Shown here: positions 13,800-19,970 of the stretch, one piece after another
How the letters are laid out: each line of letters begins with the position of its first letter
Position numbering within the stretch: position 1 is the first letter of the stretch
Virus record (IMG/VR): IMGVR_UViG_3300035698_005085
Coordinates: 1 to 45,624 of that record
Origin: a virus
Reading direction: 5' to 3' (one strand)
Length of the DNA: 45,624 nucleotides
The notes under the pieces: model-generated
The model's input: only the letters and a program-made list of their open reading frames with translations
The model's database searches: none
What the model was told of the DNA's origin: nothing
Translations under genes and position numbers: made by a program

Positions 13800-13952
13800 T
13801 TACACCTCTGGTATTATAACATGTTGTATGTCACGAGGACACCCTACAGTGTCTCTCTTATGACATACATCGTTTTTAATTGCATTGGCTTTATATACGT
13901 CCTCAAATACAGGACAACCTTTACAATTATGTTCACTCACTACTATTACCAT
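13800..13952 (-). CDS. Four-cysteine microprotein
   Basis: 50 residues with Cys10, Cys13, Cys30 and Cys38 (C-K-G-C-P ... V-C-H-K ... G-C-P-R). The spacing CX2CX16CX7C suggests a zinc or Fe-S site. ATG is inside the end of the upstream gene; its tail holds the GAGGTG SD of the next gene. Confidence 0.5.
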   Translation of the reverse strand: MVIVVSEHNCKGCPVFEDVYKANAIKNDVCHKRDTVGCPRDIQHVIIPEV

Positions 13953-14316
13953 TTGATATTAACCTAGCAATTGATTTATAAGCACTAAATCTATAATAAT
14001 AATACTTAGCCATTGCTTTCTTTCTAGTCATAGTCTCACTTAACTCACTAACTAATTGTTTGACCTTCTGACCCTGTGGACTGGCATCGATTCTTTTCTC
14101 TACTTCTCTGTTCCTTTTATCCACTGTGGATAGATAATGTCCTCTGCCTTCTAAGTCCTTTGCTTCGTTTTCTACAGTCGTAGCAACTGTTGCTCTATAC
14201 ATGTCTGCATTGTAGTTAGCATCATCTAACTCAACTTGAGTGTTAATAACATCAACCTCTGCATCGTATATCTTCTTTGGTGAAGTTTGCAAGACTTCTA
14301 ATACTTTATCTTTCAT
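13933..14316 (-). CDS. Helical hypothetical protein
   Basis: 127 residues from ATG 14316, preferred over 14325 because GAGGTG is at good spacing. Long helices with many charged residues (D-A-E-V-D-V-I-N-T-Q-V-E-L-D-D-A-N), then L-V-S-E-L-S-E-T-M-T-R-K-K-A-M-A-K-Y-Y-Y. Likely a helical bundle or coiled coil; no family recognised. Confidence 0.6.
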   Translation of the reverse strand: MKDKVLEVLQTSPKKIYDAEVDVINTQVELDDANYNADMYRATVATTVENEAKDLEGRGHYLSTVDKRNREVEKRIDASPQGQKVKQLVSELSETMTRKKAMAKYYYYRFSAYKSIARLISNGNSSE

Positions 14317-14491
14317 CTCATACACCTCATGCTAATGAGTTGGAGGTGGAAAAACAAACAATGTGAGTGTGTGGTTAAACAAACTACCATTGCTAAGTTG
14401 TCCTACTCTCTCCATCATTAGAAATTGACCACACTTACTAAAGAACAAGTTCTCTGGAGGAAAACATGAATAAACTCTAGTGGTGTGTTTA
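14317..14491. other. Non-coding gap of about 175 nt
   Basis: No convincing gene or TATA box. It contains an imperfect inverted repeat (GTGTGGTTAA near 14370 and TTGACCACAC near 14430) that could form a hairpin in the leader of the downstream leftward gene, and a GGAGG on the plus strand without a following gene. Confidence 0.35.
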
Positions 14492-14689
14492 TCATCTCAT
14501 TTCGATGTCTACATTTGAATGATTAAGTGTGTTACATTTAACACACCTGCAAGTTGTAATTGTATTGATACTACTCTTAGTTCTTTCTACTACTTGTTTG
14601 AATGTGTGATATCTCCACCTCTTGCAGTTATCACAAAAAGTACTACTGTATTGACCAAACTCTGTTTTAAATTGTCTTATTGCTTCCAT
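14492..14689 (-). CDS. Zinc-ribbon small protein
   Basis: 65 residues. F-C-D-N-C (Cys19, Cys22) and a second knuckle C-R-C-V-K-C (about 47-52) form a zinc ribbon, with R-W-R-Y-H-T-F between them. Overlaps the winged-helix gene by 23 nt. Confidence 0.6.
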   Translation of the reverse strand: MEAIRQFKTEFGQYSSTFCDNCKRWRYHTFKQVVERTKSSINTITTCRCVKCNTLNHSNVDIEMR

Positions 14690-14894
14690 TATCTTTCTGT
14701 TCCTCTTTTAGTTTATAAATATAACTTAGTCCTTGAGCTTCTTTCCTTACAAGATTAGCTTTACTCAATCTATTAACGTTAGCTCTTATACTACCTATAG
14801 ATATCTTGTAATTTAGAAGTTTATACATTTGAGTTGTATTAAGCCAATCGTTAGGATGTGACTCTAATAACTCTAATACGTCTTCTTGACTCAT
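14667..14894 (-). CDS. Winged-helix regulator
   Basis: 75 residues, SD GGAG. D-V-L-E-L-L-E-S-H-P (5-14), W-L-N-T-T-Q-M-Y-K-L-L-N (17-28), recognition-like S-I-G-S-I-R-A-N-V-N-R-L-S-K-A-N-L-V (32-49), then a wing with L-S-Y-I-Y-K-L. Typical small archaeal wHTH; probably a transcription factor. Confidence 0.65.
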   Translation of the reverse strand: MSQEDVLELLESHPNDWLNTTQMYKLLNYKISIGSIRANVNRLSKANLVRKEAQGLSYIYKLKEEQKDNGSNKTI

Positions 14895-14896
14895 TT

Positions 14897-15397
14897 TTAC
14901 TCCAGTATGTGATATAATGCTTTATTCTTGGGATGCTTAACAATCTCATATGTGCTCAAGGCTAAGTCCACTTGTGACTCTTTAAAGCCTTGTTGCAATA
15001 TTTGTATGTGGTTAGTCCATCCATTGACTCTTATAAAGTCGATTAACTCCTGAGTTGATTTACTTAACTTAGGAACATACTTCTTCAAAAATGTTACGAC
15101 TGATTGTATATGTCCACAATCACGTCTAAACTTATAAGCCATACAAAGAGTTCCACTAGGTTCCTTACAACTACTTAAGTCTTTAGAAACTGTGTGCCAG
15201 TGTGAACCATCACTACTTTGAACTAAGTAATGGTCTACCATATCTATTACCTTTCTCTCTGTTCTAGCTCTCTTCTGTTTATCTAACCTCTCCTGCTTCT
15301 TTATTACTTTTTGTTCTCTAGCGTGTGCTAAGAGTTTATCCTTGTTTTTCAAAATGTCAGCAGCAAAGTCGATATTCTCATCAACTGTGATTTTCAT
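14897..15397 (-). CDS. Hypothetical protein with SWIM-like Cys/His cluster
   Basis: 166 residues. A basic coiled coil (20-50), then D-H-Y-L-V-Q-S-S-D-G-S-H-W-H-T-V-S (55-71) followed by C-K-E-P-S-G-T-L-C-M-A-Y-K-F-R-R-D-C-G-H (77-96). A beta hairpin followed by Cys, Cys, Cys-x-His recalls a SWIM zinc finger, but spacing is not canonical. The C-terminal ~60 residues look like a small helical wHTH-like domain. Confidence 0.5.
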   Translation of the reverse strand: MKITVDENIDFAADILKNKDKLLAHAREQKVIKKQERLDKQKRARTERKVIDMVDHYLVQSSDGSHWHTVSKDLSSCKEPSGTLCMAYKFRRDCGHIQSVVTFLKKYVPKLSKSTQELIDFIRVNGWTNHIQILQQGFKESQVDLALSTYEIVKHPKNKALYHILE

Positions 15398-15602
15398 TTA
15401 AACTTCTCTGAATCTCTTTATGCTCTTGTATGTATATTTTAGTTAGAATAGGTTCGTAATCTTGTTTCAATTGTGAGTACACATCTATAACGTGTATTCT
15501 ACCTAATAATAGGTTCTTTAATTGATTCTGTAAAGCACCTCTAGTTAAGTGTTGCAGTGCAAAATCCATTATGTCTTCATCTGCTGGTTCTTTTATTGCC
15601 AT
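15381..15602 (-). CDS. Small hypothetical protein
   Basis: 73 residues, SD AGAGGT. Helical (D-E-D-I-M-D-F-A-L-Q-H-L, then L-L-L-G-R-I-H-V-I-D-V-Y-S-Q-L). The stop region overlaps the start of the next gene by 17 nt. No family recognised. Confidence 0.55.
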   Translation of the reverse strand: MAIKEPADEDIMDFALQHLTRGALQNQLKNLLLGRIHVIDVYSQLKQDYEPILTKIYIQEHKEIQRSLNENHS

Positions 15603-15765
15603 TTTTACCTCTTATCTCAGGAAAGATAGTCTTTCCTCTCTTAGTAACTTCACATTTGTGTGGATTCTCTACACTCTCGTGCATTGCTTTACCACACTTT
15701 AGACAGAAAGTAACCTTACCCAATCTCTTGTGTAATGCTTTCTTTCCACTGAATAGTTCTTTCAT
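15577..15765 (-). CDS. Basic zinc-finger-like small protein
   Basis: 62 residues: basic N terminus, then F-C-L-K-C-G-K-A-M-H (Cys21, Cys24) and H-K-C-E-V (His36, Cys38), a CX2C...HXC metal site, and a basic tail. Overlaps the next gene by 26 nt; preceded by the structured leader at 15779-15841. Confidence 0.55.
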   Translation of the reverse strand: MKELFSGKKALHKRLGKVTFCLKCGKAMHESVENPHKCEVTKRGKTIFPEIRGKNGNKRTSR

Positions 15766-15778
15766 AATCTCGCCCAGC

Positions 15779-15841
15779 CAACCAAATCAATTACTTAGTG
15801 AGATAAATCTCTGAATCGAGAGTTTGGTTGTTTTACTTAGT
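15779..15841 (-). ncRNA. Structured leader or small RNA element
   Basis: A perfect 8-bp stem (CAACCAAA 15779-15786 with TTTGGTTG 15823-15830) encloses two mutually exclusive small hairpins (TCTC-GAATC-type loop, and GAGAT-ATCTC), and a 9-bp direct repeat TTACTTAGT (15791 and 15833). It sits between the T-run at 15891-15904 and the gene at 15765, so it would be in that gene's 5' leader. Alternative pairing suggests attenuation or a stable RNA. It is not a tRNA. Confidence 0.4.
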
Positions 15842-15888
15842 CTATCTCCATTTTCAGGGTCATACGAACAAGTGCTGTTTAGCGTATC

Positions 15889-15906
15889 AAAAAGAAAAAA
15901 AAATAG
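15889..15906 (-). terminator. T-tract terminator downstream of the RHH-like gene
   Basis: Read on the minus strand, a run CTATTTTTTTTTCTTTTTG follows the stop at 15935 by about 30 nt. Archaeal transcription commonly ends at such T-runs. It separates the RHH-like gene from the leader and gene downstream. Confidence 0.55.
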
Positions 15907-15934
15907 AGAGATTACTCCCCCTATGTTAGCATTC

Positions 15935-16192
15935 CTATTTTAAGAATGATTTGATTTTCTGGACTCTTTCTTTGAACTCAGGGCTTTGTAATGTTGCTGC
16001 GACTCCTGCTTTAAAGATATCCTTTGAGCTTATGTCAGCTGCAACAGACCTAATTATTTCATAGTTCTCCATTGCTTCTGCGTCATCCCCGTCGTTAAGA
16101 ACTACATTCACGTATTTCTTTTTAACGTCTACTTCTGTTTCGGTACCAGCTTCAGGTTCCATTGCTTCTAACTCTTCGACTTCATCAGCCAT
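15935..16192 (-). CDS. RHH-like regulator A (paralogue of 19971-20162)
   Basis: 85 residues with SD GGAG. Acidic N terminus (1-22), then K-K-K-Y-V-N-V-V-L-N (24-33; beta strand), and helices D-A-E-A-M-E-N-Y-E-I-I-R-S-V (37-50) and S-K-D-I-F-K-A-G-V-A-A-T-L, ending E-R-V-Q-K-I-K-S-F-L-K. The strand-helix-helix order resembles ribbon-helix-helix DNA-binding proteins. Residues 24-85 align throughout with the gene at 19971. Both have their own promoters, suggesting paired repressors. Confidence 0.55.
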   Translation of the reverse strand: MADEVEELEAMEPEAGTETEVDVKKKYVNVVLNDGDDAEAMENYEIIRSVAADISSKDIFKAGVAATLQSPEFKERVQKIKSFLK

Positions 16193-16290
16193 ATTTAATC
16201 AACTCCTATTTGTATATATATCGGGACTCACTAGGTTGTAGAGTTTAACGACTCCACAAAATCTAATAAGCCCTAATATATGGATATTTC

Positions 16291-16308
16291 GTAGATTTAT
16301 AAATATTT
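16291..16308 (-). promoter_or_regulatory. TATA box of the RHH-like gene A
   Basis: Minus strand AAATATTTATAAATCTAC, about 100 nt upstream of ATG 16192, giving a leader of about 75 nt. The leader contains a short inverted repeat (GAGT-ttaacg-ACTC near 16240-16253). Confidence 0.55.
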
Positions 16309-16340
16309 GTATTATGTAGTATACACAAGAGTGGACTCAC

Positions 16341-16541
16341 TTAGTTCCGCCTCTTGCCTTTCAATTTCCTTTTGCTTTTCTTCTTGGTGAAGTATACTTC
16401 GTTAGTGATGACATTCCATATCTTATAAACCTTACCGGTGTGTTCCTTTGCTAACGCTCTCATCTCTGCATTGTCACATAGCTCTTCAACTGAGCCATGC
16501 TGCACTTTGTATCTTATCTTATATATCTTTAATTTCTCCAC
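16341..16541 (-). CDS. Small basic protein, GTG start
   Basis: 66 residues from GTG 16541, which has AAGGAG at proper spacing; the upstream TTG 16550 is too close to that SD. Basic C terminus (T-K-K-K-S-K-R-K-L-K-G-K-R-R-N). Beta-like core K-V-Y-K-I-W-N-V-I-T-N-E-V-Y-F. Possibly RNA/DNA binding. Confidence 0.5.
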   Translation of the reverse strand: MEKLKIYKIRYKVQHGSVEELCDNAEMRALAKEHTGKVYKIWNVITNEVYFTKKKSKRKLKGKRRN

Positions 16542-16749
16542 TATTCTCAACTCCTTTCCTTGTTACCTTACCTTCATATCGTTCCAACACTTTGATAGTT
16601 ATTTCCATCTTAATGTAGTCTCCGATATAAGGTGTTAATAGTTGTGAAGTTATACTAGGAGCTATCCACCCCTTAACTTCAGTCTTCTCAATAGTGCCTA
16701 CTTCAACACTACCTACGTATTCTACTGCTGTAGTACTTAATGTTTTCAT
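16519..16749 (-). CDS. Beta-rich hypothetical protein
   Basis: 76 residues, SD GGAGGT. Alternating hydrophobic strands (A-V-E-Y-V-G-S-V-E-V-G-T-I, I-K-M-E-I-T-I-K-V-L) suggest a small beta barrel. No family recognised. Overlaps the next gene by 23 nt. Confidence 0.55.
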   Translation of the reverse strand: MKTLSTTAVEYVGSVEVGTIEKTEVKGWIAPSITSQLLTPYIGDYIKMEITIKVLERYEGKVTRKGVENSGEIKDI

Positions 16750-16946
16750 TATGTGAAACCTCCATCTGCGAATTGGTCTCTACAGAAGTGTTCGAAGCTA
16801 TCTTCGTTTTGTTCACAATATTGCTCTCTTAACGAATCGATGCTCTCTCTCTTATACTCCTGATAAGCCTCATCCTTCATCTCTCTGTAGTCTTCCTTAT
16901 TCTGTTCGTCTTGTATCTCATCTCTCTCTTCCTTAGTTAGTCCCAT
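16749..16946 (-). CDS. Very acidic small helical protein
   Basis: 65 residues, SD GAGGGA. Rich in Glu/Asp (K-E-E-R-D-E-I-Q-D-E-Q-N-K-E-D-Y) and helical, ending F-C-R-D-Q-F-A-D-G-G-F-T. Strong acidity suggests a DNA-mimic or inhibitor-like role, but that is speculation. Confidence 0.55.
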   Translation of the reverse strand: MGLTKEERDEIQDEQNKEDYREMKDEAYQEYKRESIDSLREQYCEQNEDSFEHFCRDQFADGGFT

Positions 16947-17193
16947 TGTACGTTCCCTCCATTATCTCTTTTATGCGTTTCAACTGTGACTCCTTTAGTT
17001 CATTTAATTTTGTAGTTTTAGTTGTATTCTTTTTATGCTTTTTTGTCTCTTTAGGTAATACGTATAAAGGGCACTTATATACACCCTTATTATATACACA
17101 GGGAGACTCAGTGTGGCTTACTTCGTCAGGACAATCTGGAAAGGTCTTATTTCCATTACCCGTTTCACACTTAATGTTCTTTTTTAGTCTCAT
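16933..17193 (-). CDS. Four-cysteine small protein
   Basis: 86 residues, SD GAGGA. Cys9, Cys21, Cys32 and Cys41 (I-K-C-E-T, P-D-C-P-D-E, S-P-C-V-Y, K-C-P-L-Y) are followed by a Lys/Thr-rich linker and a basic helix. A metal-binding head with a nucleic-acid-binding tail is likely. Confidence 0.55.
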   Translation of the reverse strand: MRLKKNIKCETGNGNKTFPDCPDEVSHTESPCVYNKGVYKCPLYVLPKETKKHKKNTTKTTKLNELKESQLKRIKEIMEGTYNGTN

Positions 17194-17305
17194 TCTTTTT
17201 CCTCTTTAATTTGTCACACTCTGGACAATGTCTTCTACCTGAGTATAGGACAATGAAACCTTTATGCTTGTGACACTCTTTAGTGTCGTTTGATAGCAAT
17301 ATCAT
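17171..17305 (-). CDS. Zinc-binding microprotein
   Basis: 44 residues. Starts on the stop of the upstream gene (ATGA). C-H-K-H (11-14) and C-P-E-C (27-30) give a CXXH/CXXC zinc site, followed by a basic tail K-L-K-R-K-K-N. Overlaps the next gene by 23 nt. Confidence 0.55.
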   Translation of the reverse strand: MILLSNDTKECHKHKGFIVLYSGRRHCPECDKLKRKKNETKKEH

Positions 17306-17535
17306 TTATCTAACCTCCTCATGGCACTCGTGGCCTTATCTAACAGGTTTGTCATGTGGTCTCTTTGTGATTCAGTCACACCTTTAGCTTCCTTATAAGC
17401 ATAAACTTCTTTACTAAATTTAGCTACTAAGAATAACTCTCTTTGTGTTAAATTACTAAGAGATACAAGAACCTCCCTCAACTGAGGAAGGTCTGTACAA
17501 TTCTCCTGTTCAATGAACTCATCAATGTATCCCAT
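17302..17535 (-). CDS. Small helical hypothetical protein
   Basis: 77 residues from ATG 17535 (an in-frame GTG lies at 17544). Helical throughout (L-P-Q-L-R-E-V-L-V-S-L-S-N-L-T-Q-R-E-L-F-L). The ATG immediately follows the stop of the upstream gene. No family recognised. Confidence 0.55.
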   Translation of the reverse strand: MGYIDEFIEQENCTDLPQLREVLVSLSNLTQRELFLVAKFSKEVYAYKEAKGVTESQRDHMTNLLDKATSAMRRLDK

Positions 17536-17536
17536 T

Positions 17537-17953
17537 TTACTCACTGTAGGCCCATTTTCTGATTCGTGCTAAGATTCTTTGCCACCAATTAGGCTTTGGT
17601 AATACTGTAAGGTAAAACCTACAAGGTAGTCTCAACATTCTATAGCCTGCTAATTTAGTGTCCTTACCAAATATAATAGGCTCTCCCATCTTAACGGCTA
17701 GTCCTCTGCTTTCCCACTTACCACTAATCTTTTCCATTTTCCAGCTAACTCGTTTAACTTCTGAGTGTCCATCTTTCTTACTCTTGAGCATGAACTCATC
17801 CAGTTGTTTAACTTCTCTAACGTTTAGAAACTTTCCAATGTCGGCTAGTACTCTAGTCGGATTATACTGACAACTATAATACTTATATTGTTTATAGTAG
17901 TTAGTCCAATCAGAGTGTTTCTTCATTATAGCTCTTATGTTGTTCTTTCTCAT
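17537..17953 (-). CDS. Hypothetical protein
   Basis: 138 residues, SD GGAGGA. Basic; aromatic-rich N terminus (W-T-N-Y-Y-K-Q-Y-K-Y-Y), a beta region around 70-115 and a hydrophobic/basic C-terminal helix W-W-Q-R-I-L-A-R-I-R-K-W-A that looks membrane-associated or amphipathic. No family recognised. Confidence 0.55.
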   Translation of the reverse strand: MRKNNIRAIMKKHSDWTNYYKQYKYYSCQYNPTRVLADIGKFLNVREVKQLDEFMLKSKKDGHSEVKRVSWKMEKISGKWESRGLAVKMGEPIIFGKDTKLAGYRMLRLPCRFYLTVLPKPNWWQRILARIRKWAYSE

Positions 17954-17991
17954 ATTAACTCCTCCAATATATCTAAGTATGTTCAGGAAAA

Positions 17992-18005
17992 ACCTTTAAA
18001 TAACT
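17992..18005 (-). promoter_or_regulatory. TATA-like element upstream of 17953
   Basis: Minus strand CAGTTATTTAAAGGTT, about 40-50 nt before the ATG, immediately downstream of the inverted repeat 18011-18032. Confidence 0.45.
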
Positions 18006-18010
18006 GTAGT

Positions 18011-18032
18011 AAGTGGACATGGTGTTCCACTT
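18011..18032. promoter_or_regulatory. Inverted repeat, copy 1 of AGTGGACATGG(T/A)GTTCCACT
   Basis: Arms AAGTGGA and TCCACTT around a 7-8 nt centre, overlapping the stop codon of the upstream gene and preceding a TATA box. The same element recurs at 18313-18336. It may be an operator or a hairpin terminator. Confidence 0.55.
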
Positions 18033-18246
18033 ATCTACTACTCACCTTTTCTCCCCACTTAATGTATAATACAACTAACTCTTGTTTAGATAACTTACCC
18101 ATCTTCCTAAAGTGTAAGTCACGTAAGTCATCTATGTGTTCATTAATGACAAAGTCCCAGTTCTCCCATAAAGCGTCTGATAACTCTGCTTTGGTTAGAC
18201 CCATTGCCTCTAACATTACTTTCATTGCTTGTTCTTGTTCTTTCAT
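18031..18246 (-). CDS. Small helical hypothetical protein
   Basis: 71 residues, SD AGGTGATTAG. Begins M-K-E-Q-E-Q-A-M-K-V-M-L-E-A-M-G-L-T-K-A-E-L-S-D, a helix-turn-helix-like start, then W-E-N-W-D-F-V-I-N-E-H. It has its own promoter and is the only gene between the two inverted repeats. Confidence 0.55.
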   Translation of the reverse strand: MKEQEQAMKVMLEAMGLTKAELSDALWENWDFVINEHIDDLRDLHFRKMGKLSKQELVVLYIKWGEKVSSR

Positions 18247-18279
18247 ATCTAATCACCTATAATCTAGTAATATGCTTTT

Positions 18280-18292
18280 ACTTATAAATGCT
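18280..18292 (-). promoter_or_regulatory. TATA box upstream of 18246
   Basis: Minus strand AGCATTTATAAGTAAAA, about 35-45 nt before the ATG; same GCATTTATA core as promoters at 19248, 20231 and 20893. Confidence 0.6.
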
Positions 18293-18312
18293 TGCTTTAA
18301 AAGCATAAGTAG

Positions 18313-18336
18313 GTAGTGGACATGGAGTTCCACTAC
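18313..18336. promoter_or_regulatory. Inverted repeat, copy 2 of AGTGGACATGG(T/A)GTTCCACT
   Basis: Arms GTAGTGGA and TCCACTAC (8 bp). About 20 bp upstream of a TATA box and about 18 nt after the preceding stop codon. One base of the centre differs from copy 1 (A for T), and the flanks change together so that pairing is kept. Confidence 0.55.
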
Positions 18337-18353
18337 TCTACTGCTTAAAGCTA

Positions 18354-18524
18354 TTAAGGTTTAAGTGTAATGTCTAGTTCGTTAGCTGACTCTATGAATT
18401 GCCTAACGTGATTAACTAAGTCAACTTCTAAGTCTTGTAATTGACCTAAAGTGATGTTGTCATCAATGTTCCACTCTTCAAGATGCTTAACTACTATCCT
18501 AGCAATACTATTTAACTTATCCAT
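18354..18524 (-). CDS. Small acidic helical protein
   Basis: 56 residues, excellent SD AGGAGGT. M-D-K-L-N-S-I-A-R-I-V-V-K-H-L-E-E-W then an acidic helix (L-E-V-D-L-V-N-H-V-R-Q-F-I). No family recognised. Confidence 0.6.
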   Translation of the reverse strand: MDKLNSIARIVVKHLEEWNIDDNITLGQLQDLEVDLVNHVRQFIESANELDITLKP

Positions 18525-18526
18525 CT

Positions 18527-18721
18527 TTACCTCCTATTGAAGCTTATCGTTACTCTAGCAGCTTCTACCTCTAGTAGATGTTTACGTATCAATCCTTTTA
18601 TACAGAAGAGATACATTATGTATATCCACAATCGTAACCCAAACTCAGTTAATACCATGAATGCCATAGTTCCTACTATGGTGAGTATGATTGTGTGTTT
18701 AGATATCTGTTTCTCATCCAT
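18527..18721 (-). CDS. Small membrane protein
   Basis: 64 residues, SD AGGTGATAAC. Two hydrophobic stretches (about 10-25 and 28-45, I-I-L-T-I-V-G-T-M-A-F-M-V-L and L-W-I-Y-I-M-Y-L-F-C-I) with a charged C-terminal tail. Possible membrane-remodelling or superinfection protein. Confidence 0.55.
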   Translation of the reverse strand: MDEKQISKHTIILTIVGTMAFMVLTEFGLRLWIYIMYLFCIKGLIRKHLLEVEAARVTISFNRR

Positions 18722-18727
18722 TCGTTA

Positions 18728-18904
18728 TCACCTGTTCTTCATTACTAAGTTAAATAGTAACTTAAACTCATTTCTATCTAACTTGTCTTTGACCACAAAC
18801 CAATCCTCTATAGTATCTACAAAGTGTTTAGCTCTATAGCTTAGTCTGTTTCCCATTGATTCTACTTTCTTTTCCTCTACTGTTTCTTTTATTTCCTTTG
18901 CCAC
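18728..18904 (-). CDS. Small helical protein, GTG start
   Basis: 58 residues from GTG 18904, which is preceded by GGAGGTGA at good spacing; the ATG at 18919 is inside that SD. Charged helices (K-E-T-V-E-E-K-K-V-E, F-V-V-K-D-K-L-D-R-N-E-F). Overlaps the zinc-ribbon gene upstream by about 70 nt. Confidence 0.5.
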   Translation of the reverse strand: MAKEIKETVEEKKVESMGNRLSYRAKHFVDTIEDWFVVKDKLDRNEFKLLFNLVMKNR

Positions 18905-19025
18905 GTTTATCACCTCCATTCATTATACCTTTCAAAGACTCCTTAACGCAGTCTTCACAAACGAGAATATCATCAAACTTAAGCTTCTTACCACATCTAG
19001 CACATAGGTGTTTCCTGTATATCAT
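18834..19025 (-). CDS. Zinc-ribbon small protein with basic tail
   Basis: 63 residues from ATG 19025 (SD AAGGTG). C-A-R-C (8-11) and C-E-D-C (23-26), then a K/R/G-rich tail (G-D-K-R-G-K-G-N-K-R-N-S-R-G-K). The tail falls in the overlap with the next gene. Likely nucleic-acid binding. Confidence 0.55.
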   Translation of the reverse strand: MIYRKHLCARCGKKLKFDDILVCEDCVKESLKGIMNGGDKRGKGNKRNSRGKESRINGKQTKL

Positions 19026-19183
19026 ATGTTGCACCTTCTTTCTAGTGTACCTACTCTCCTTACTTTGAGTAGTAAATTGTTTAGAACATCATCTACTCTA
19101 ATACGAACTTCTCCATTATCGTATATGATGACACGTAGTCTTTCTCCACTATCTTGATTGTATATACTTAATAGCTCATTCAT
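19022..19183 (-). CDS. Small hypothetical protein
   Basis: 53 residues, SD GGAGGT. M-N-E-L-L-S-I-Y-N-Q-D-S-G-E-R-L-R-V-I-I-Y, then V-R-I-R-V-D-D-V. First gene of an operon with the promoter at 19248 and an operator-like direct repeat in its leader. Confidence 0.55.
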   Translation of the reverse strand: MNELLSIYNQDSGERLRVIIYDNGEVRIRVDDVLNNLLLKVRRVGTLERRCNI

Positions 19184-19196
19184 CTATGTTACCTCC

Positions 19197-19225
19197 ATAA
19201 GTTCTATGTGAACCTTATAAGTTCT
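19197..19225. repeat. Direct repeat ATAAGTTCT, 20 bp apart
   Basis: Exact 9-bp copies at 19197-19205 and 19217-19225, placed between the TATA box (19248) and the SD of the gene at 19183, near the expected transcription start. Two-turn spacing suggests binding by a dimer on one DNA face. Confidence 0.45.
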
Positions 19226-19247
19226 TACATATAATAAGAATATGTAC

Positions 19248-19262
19248 TTATATTTAAATGCT
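19248..19262 (-). promoter_or_regulatory. TATA box upstream of 19183
   Basis: Minus strand AGCATTTAAATATAAGT, about 65-80 nt before the ATG. Confidence 0.6.
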
Positions 19263-19290
19263 ATGTTTTTCATATCGTTCCTACCAATCA

Positions 19291-19431
19291 CTAGTAAGTA
19301 GTTACTATTTCATCACAACACTCTTTACAGATAAATCCGTAATATTCCTCATTGTTGTCAATTATGTTCAATATGTTCTTAACATTAACACATTGCCTTC
19401 TTTCTCCACACTTCTTACAATAATCTCCCAT
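19291..19431 (-). CDS. Zinc-ribbon microprotein
   Basis: 46 residues, SD AGGAGGG. C-K-K-C (5-8), a separate Cys14, and C-K-E-C-C (35-39) define a zinc ribbon with about 26 residues between knuckles. Ends E-I-V-T-T-Y. Confidence 0.6.
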   Translation of the reverse strand: MGDYCKKCGERRQCVNVKNILNIIDNNEEYYGFICKECCDEIVTTY

Positions 19432-19443
19432 CTTACATCCCTC

Positions 19444-19629
19444 CTAATGTTCGAAGTTAAGTACTCCACTACTTATCTTGAATTCCTTATCTCCATTGTA
19501 CTTATACTCACTTTCGAATATAAGTTCCCTTATTAACTCTTCATCACTATATTCTTTATCACTAACATCTCTTAAATGACATCTTAATCTATCTATGTCA
19601 TTCTTGCTTATTTTCATAATAAACTCCAT
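19444..19629 (-). CDS. Small hypothetical protein
   Basis: 61 residues from ATG 19629, which follows AAGGAGGTAACC; the upstream ATG 19653 overlaps the SD and the previous gene's end. Begins M-E-F-I-M-K-I-S-K-N-D-I-D-R-L and continues acidic/helical (S-D-E-E-L-I-R-E-L-I-F-E). No family recognised. Confidence 0.55.
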   Translation of the reverse strand: MEFIMKISKNDIDRLRCHLRDVSDKEYSDEELIRELIFESEYKYNGDKEFKISSGVLNFEH

Positions 19630-19642
19630 TTTGGTTACCTCC

Positions 19643-19792
19643 TTACCATTCATACTTTCTTATTTCGTTACTATACTTATCTCCCACATAATGCTTTTCA
19701 CATTTAATACAATAGAAGTTTAATCCTTCATTACCTCTACCTCCCATACCTTCTACTTTAAAGGTATCACTTCCACAACTACATATATACAT
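19643..19792 (-). CDS. Zinc-ribbon microprotein
   Basis: 49 residues, SD GGAGGTAAAG. C-S-C-G (Cys4, Cys6), a Gly-rich loop (G-M-G-G-R-G-N-E-G), then F-Y-C-I-K-C-E-K-H (Cys28, Cys31): a treble-clef or rubredoxin-like ribbon. Confidence 0.6.
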   Translation of the reverse strand: MYICSCGSDTFKVEGMGGRGNEGLNFYCIKCEKHYVGDKYSNEIRKYEW

Positions 19793-19806
19793 CTTCTTTA
19801 CCTCCA

Positions 19807-19926
19807 TTAATATGTTATGTTATTATCCTTCTCATAACACTCATTACTACAATAATAGTAATCCTCTATATTCTCATCATACTCAAACTCTACTCCACAC
19901 TCTTTTCTCTTACATGTTCTTCTCAT
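19807..19926 (-). CDS. Zinc-finger microprotein
   Basis: 39 residues from ATG 19926 (SD GGAGG at 8 nt; ATG 19932 is too close). R-T-C-K-R-K-E-C-G (Cys5, Cys10) and Y-Y-C-S-N-E-C (Cys26, Cys30) suggest a CX4C...CX3C zinc site similar to MYM/FCS-type fingers. Confidence 0.55.
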   Translation of the reverse strand: MRRTCKRKECGVEFEYDENIEDYYYCSNECYEKDNNITY

Positions 19927-19970
19927 ATTCATTACCTCCATTTCTAATAAAAGAAAGGAAATTGAAAGAA

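Noticed and set aside
15779-15841. Possible tRNA in the structured leader
   Set aside because: There is no acceptor stem, D-arm or proper T-loop; only one long stem and two exclusive hairpins.
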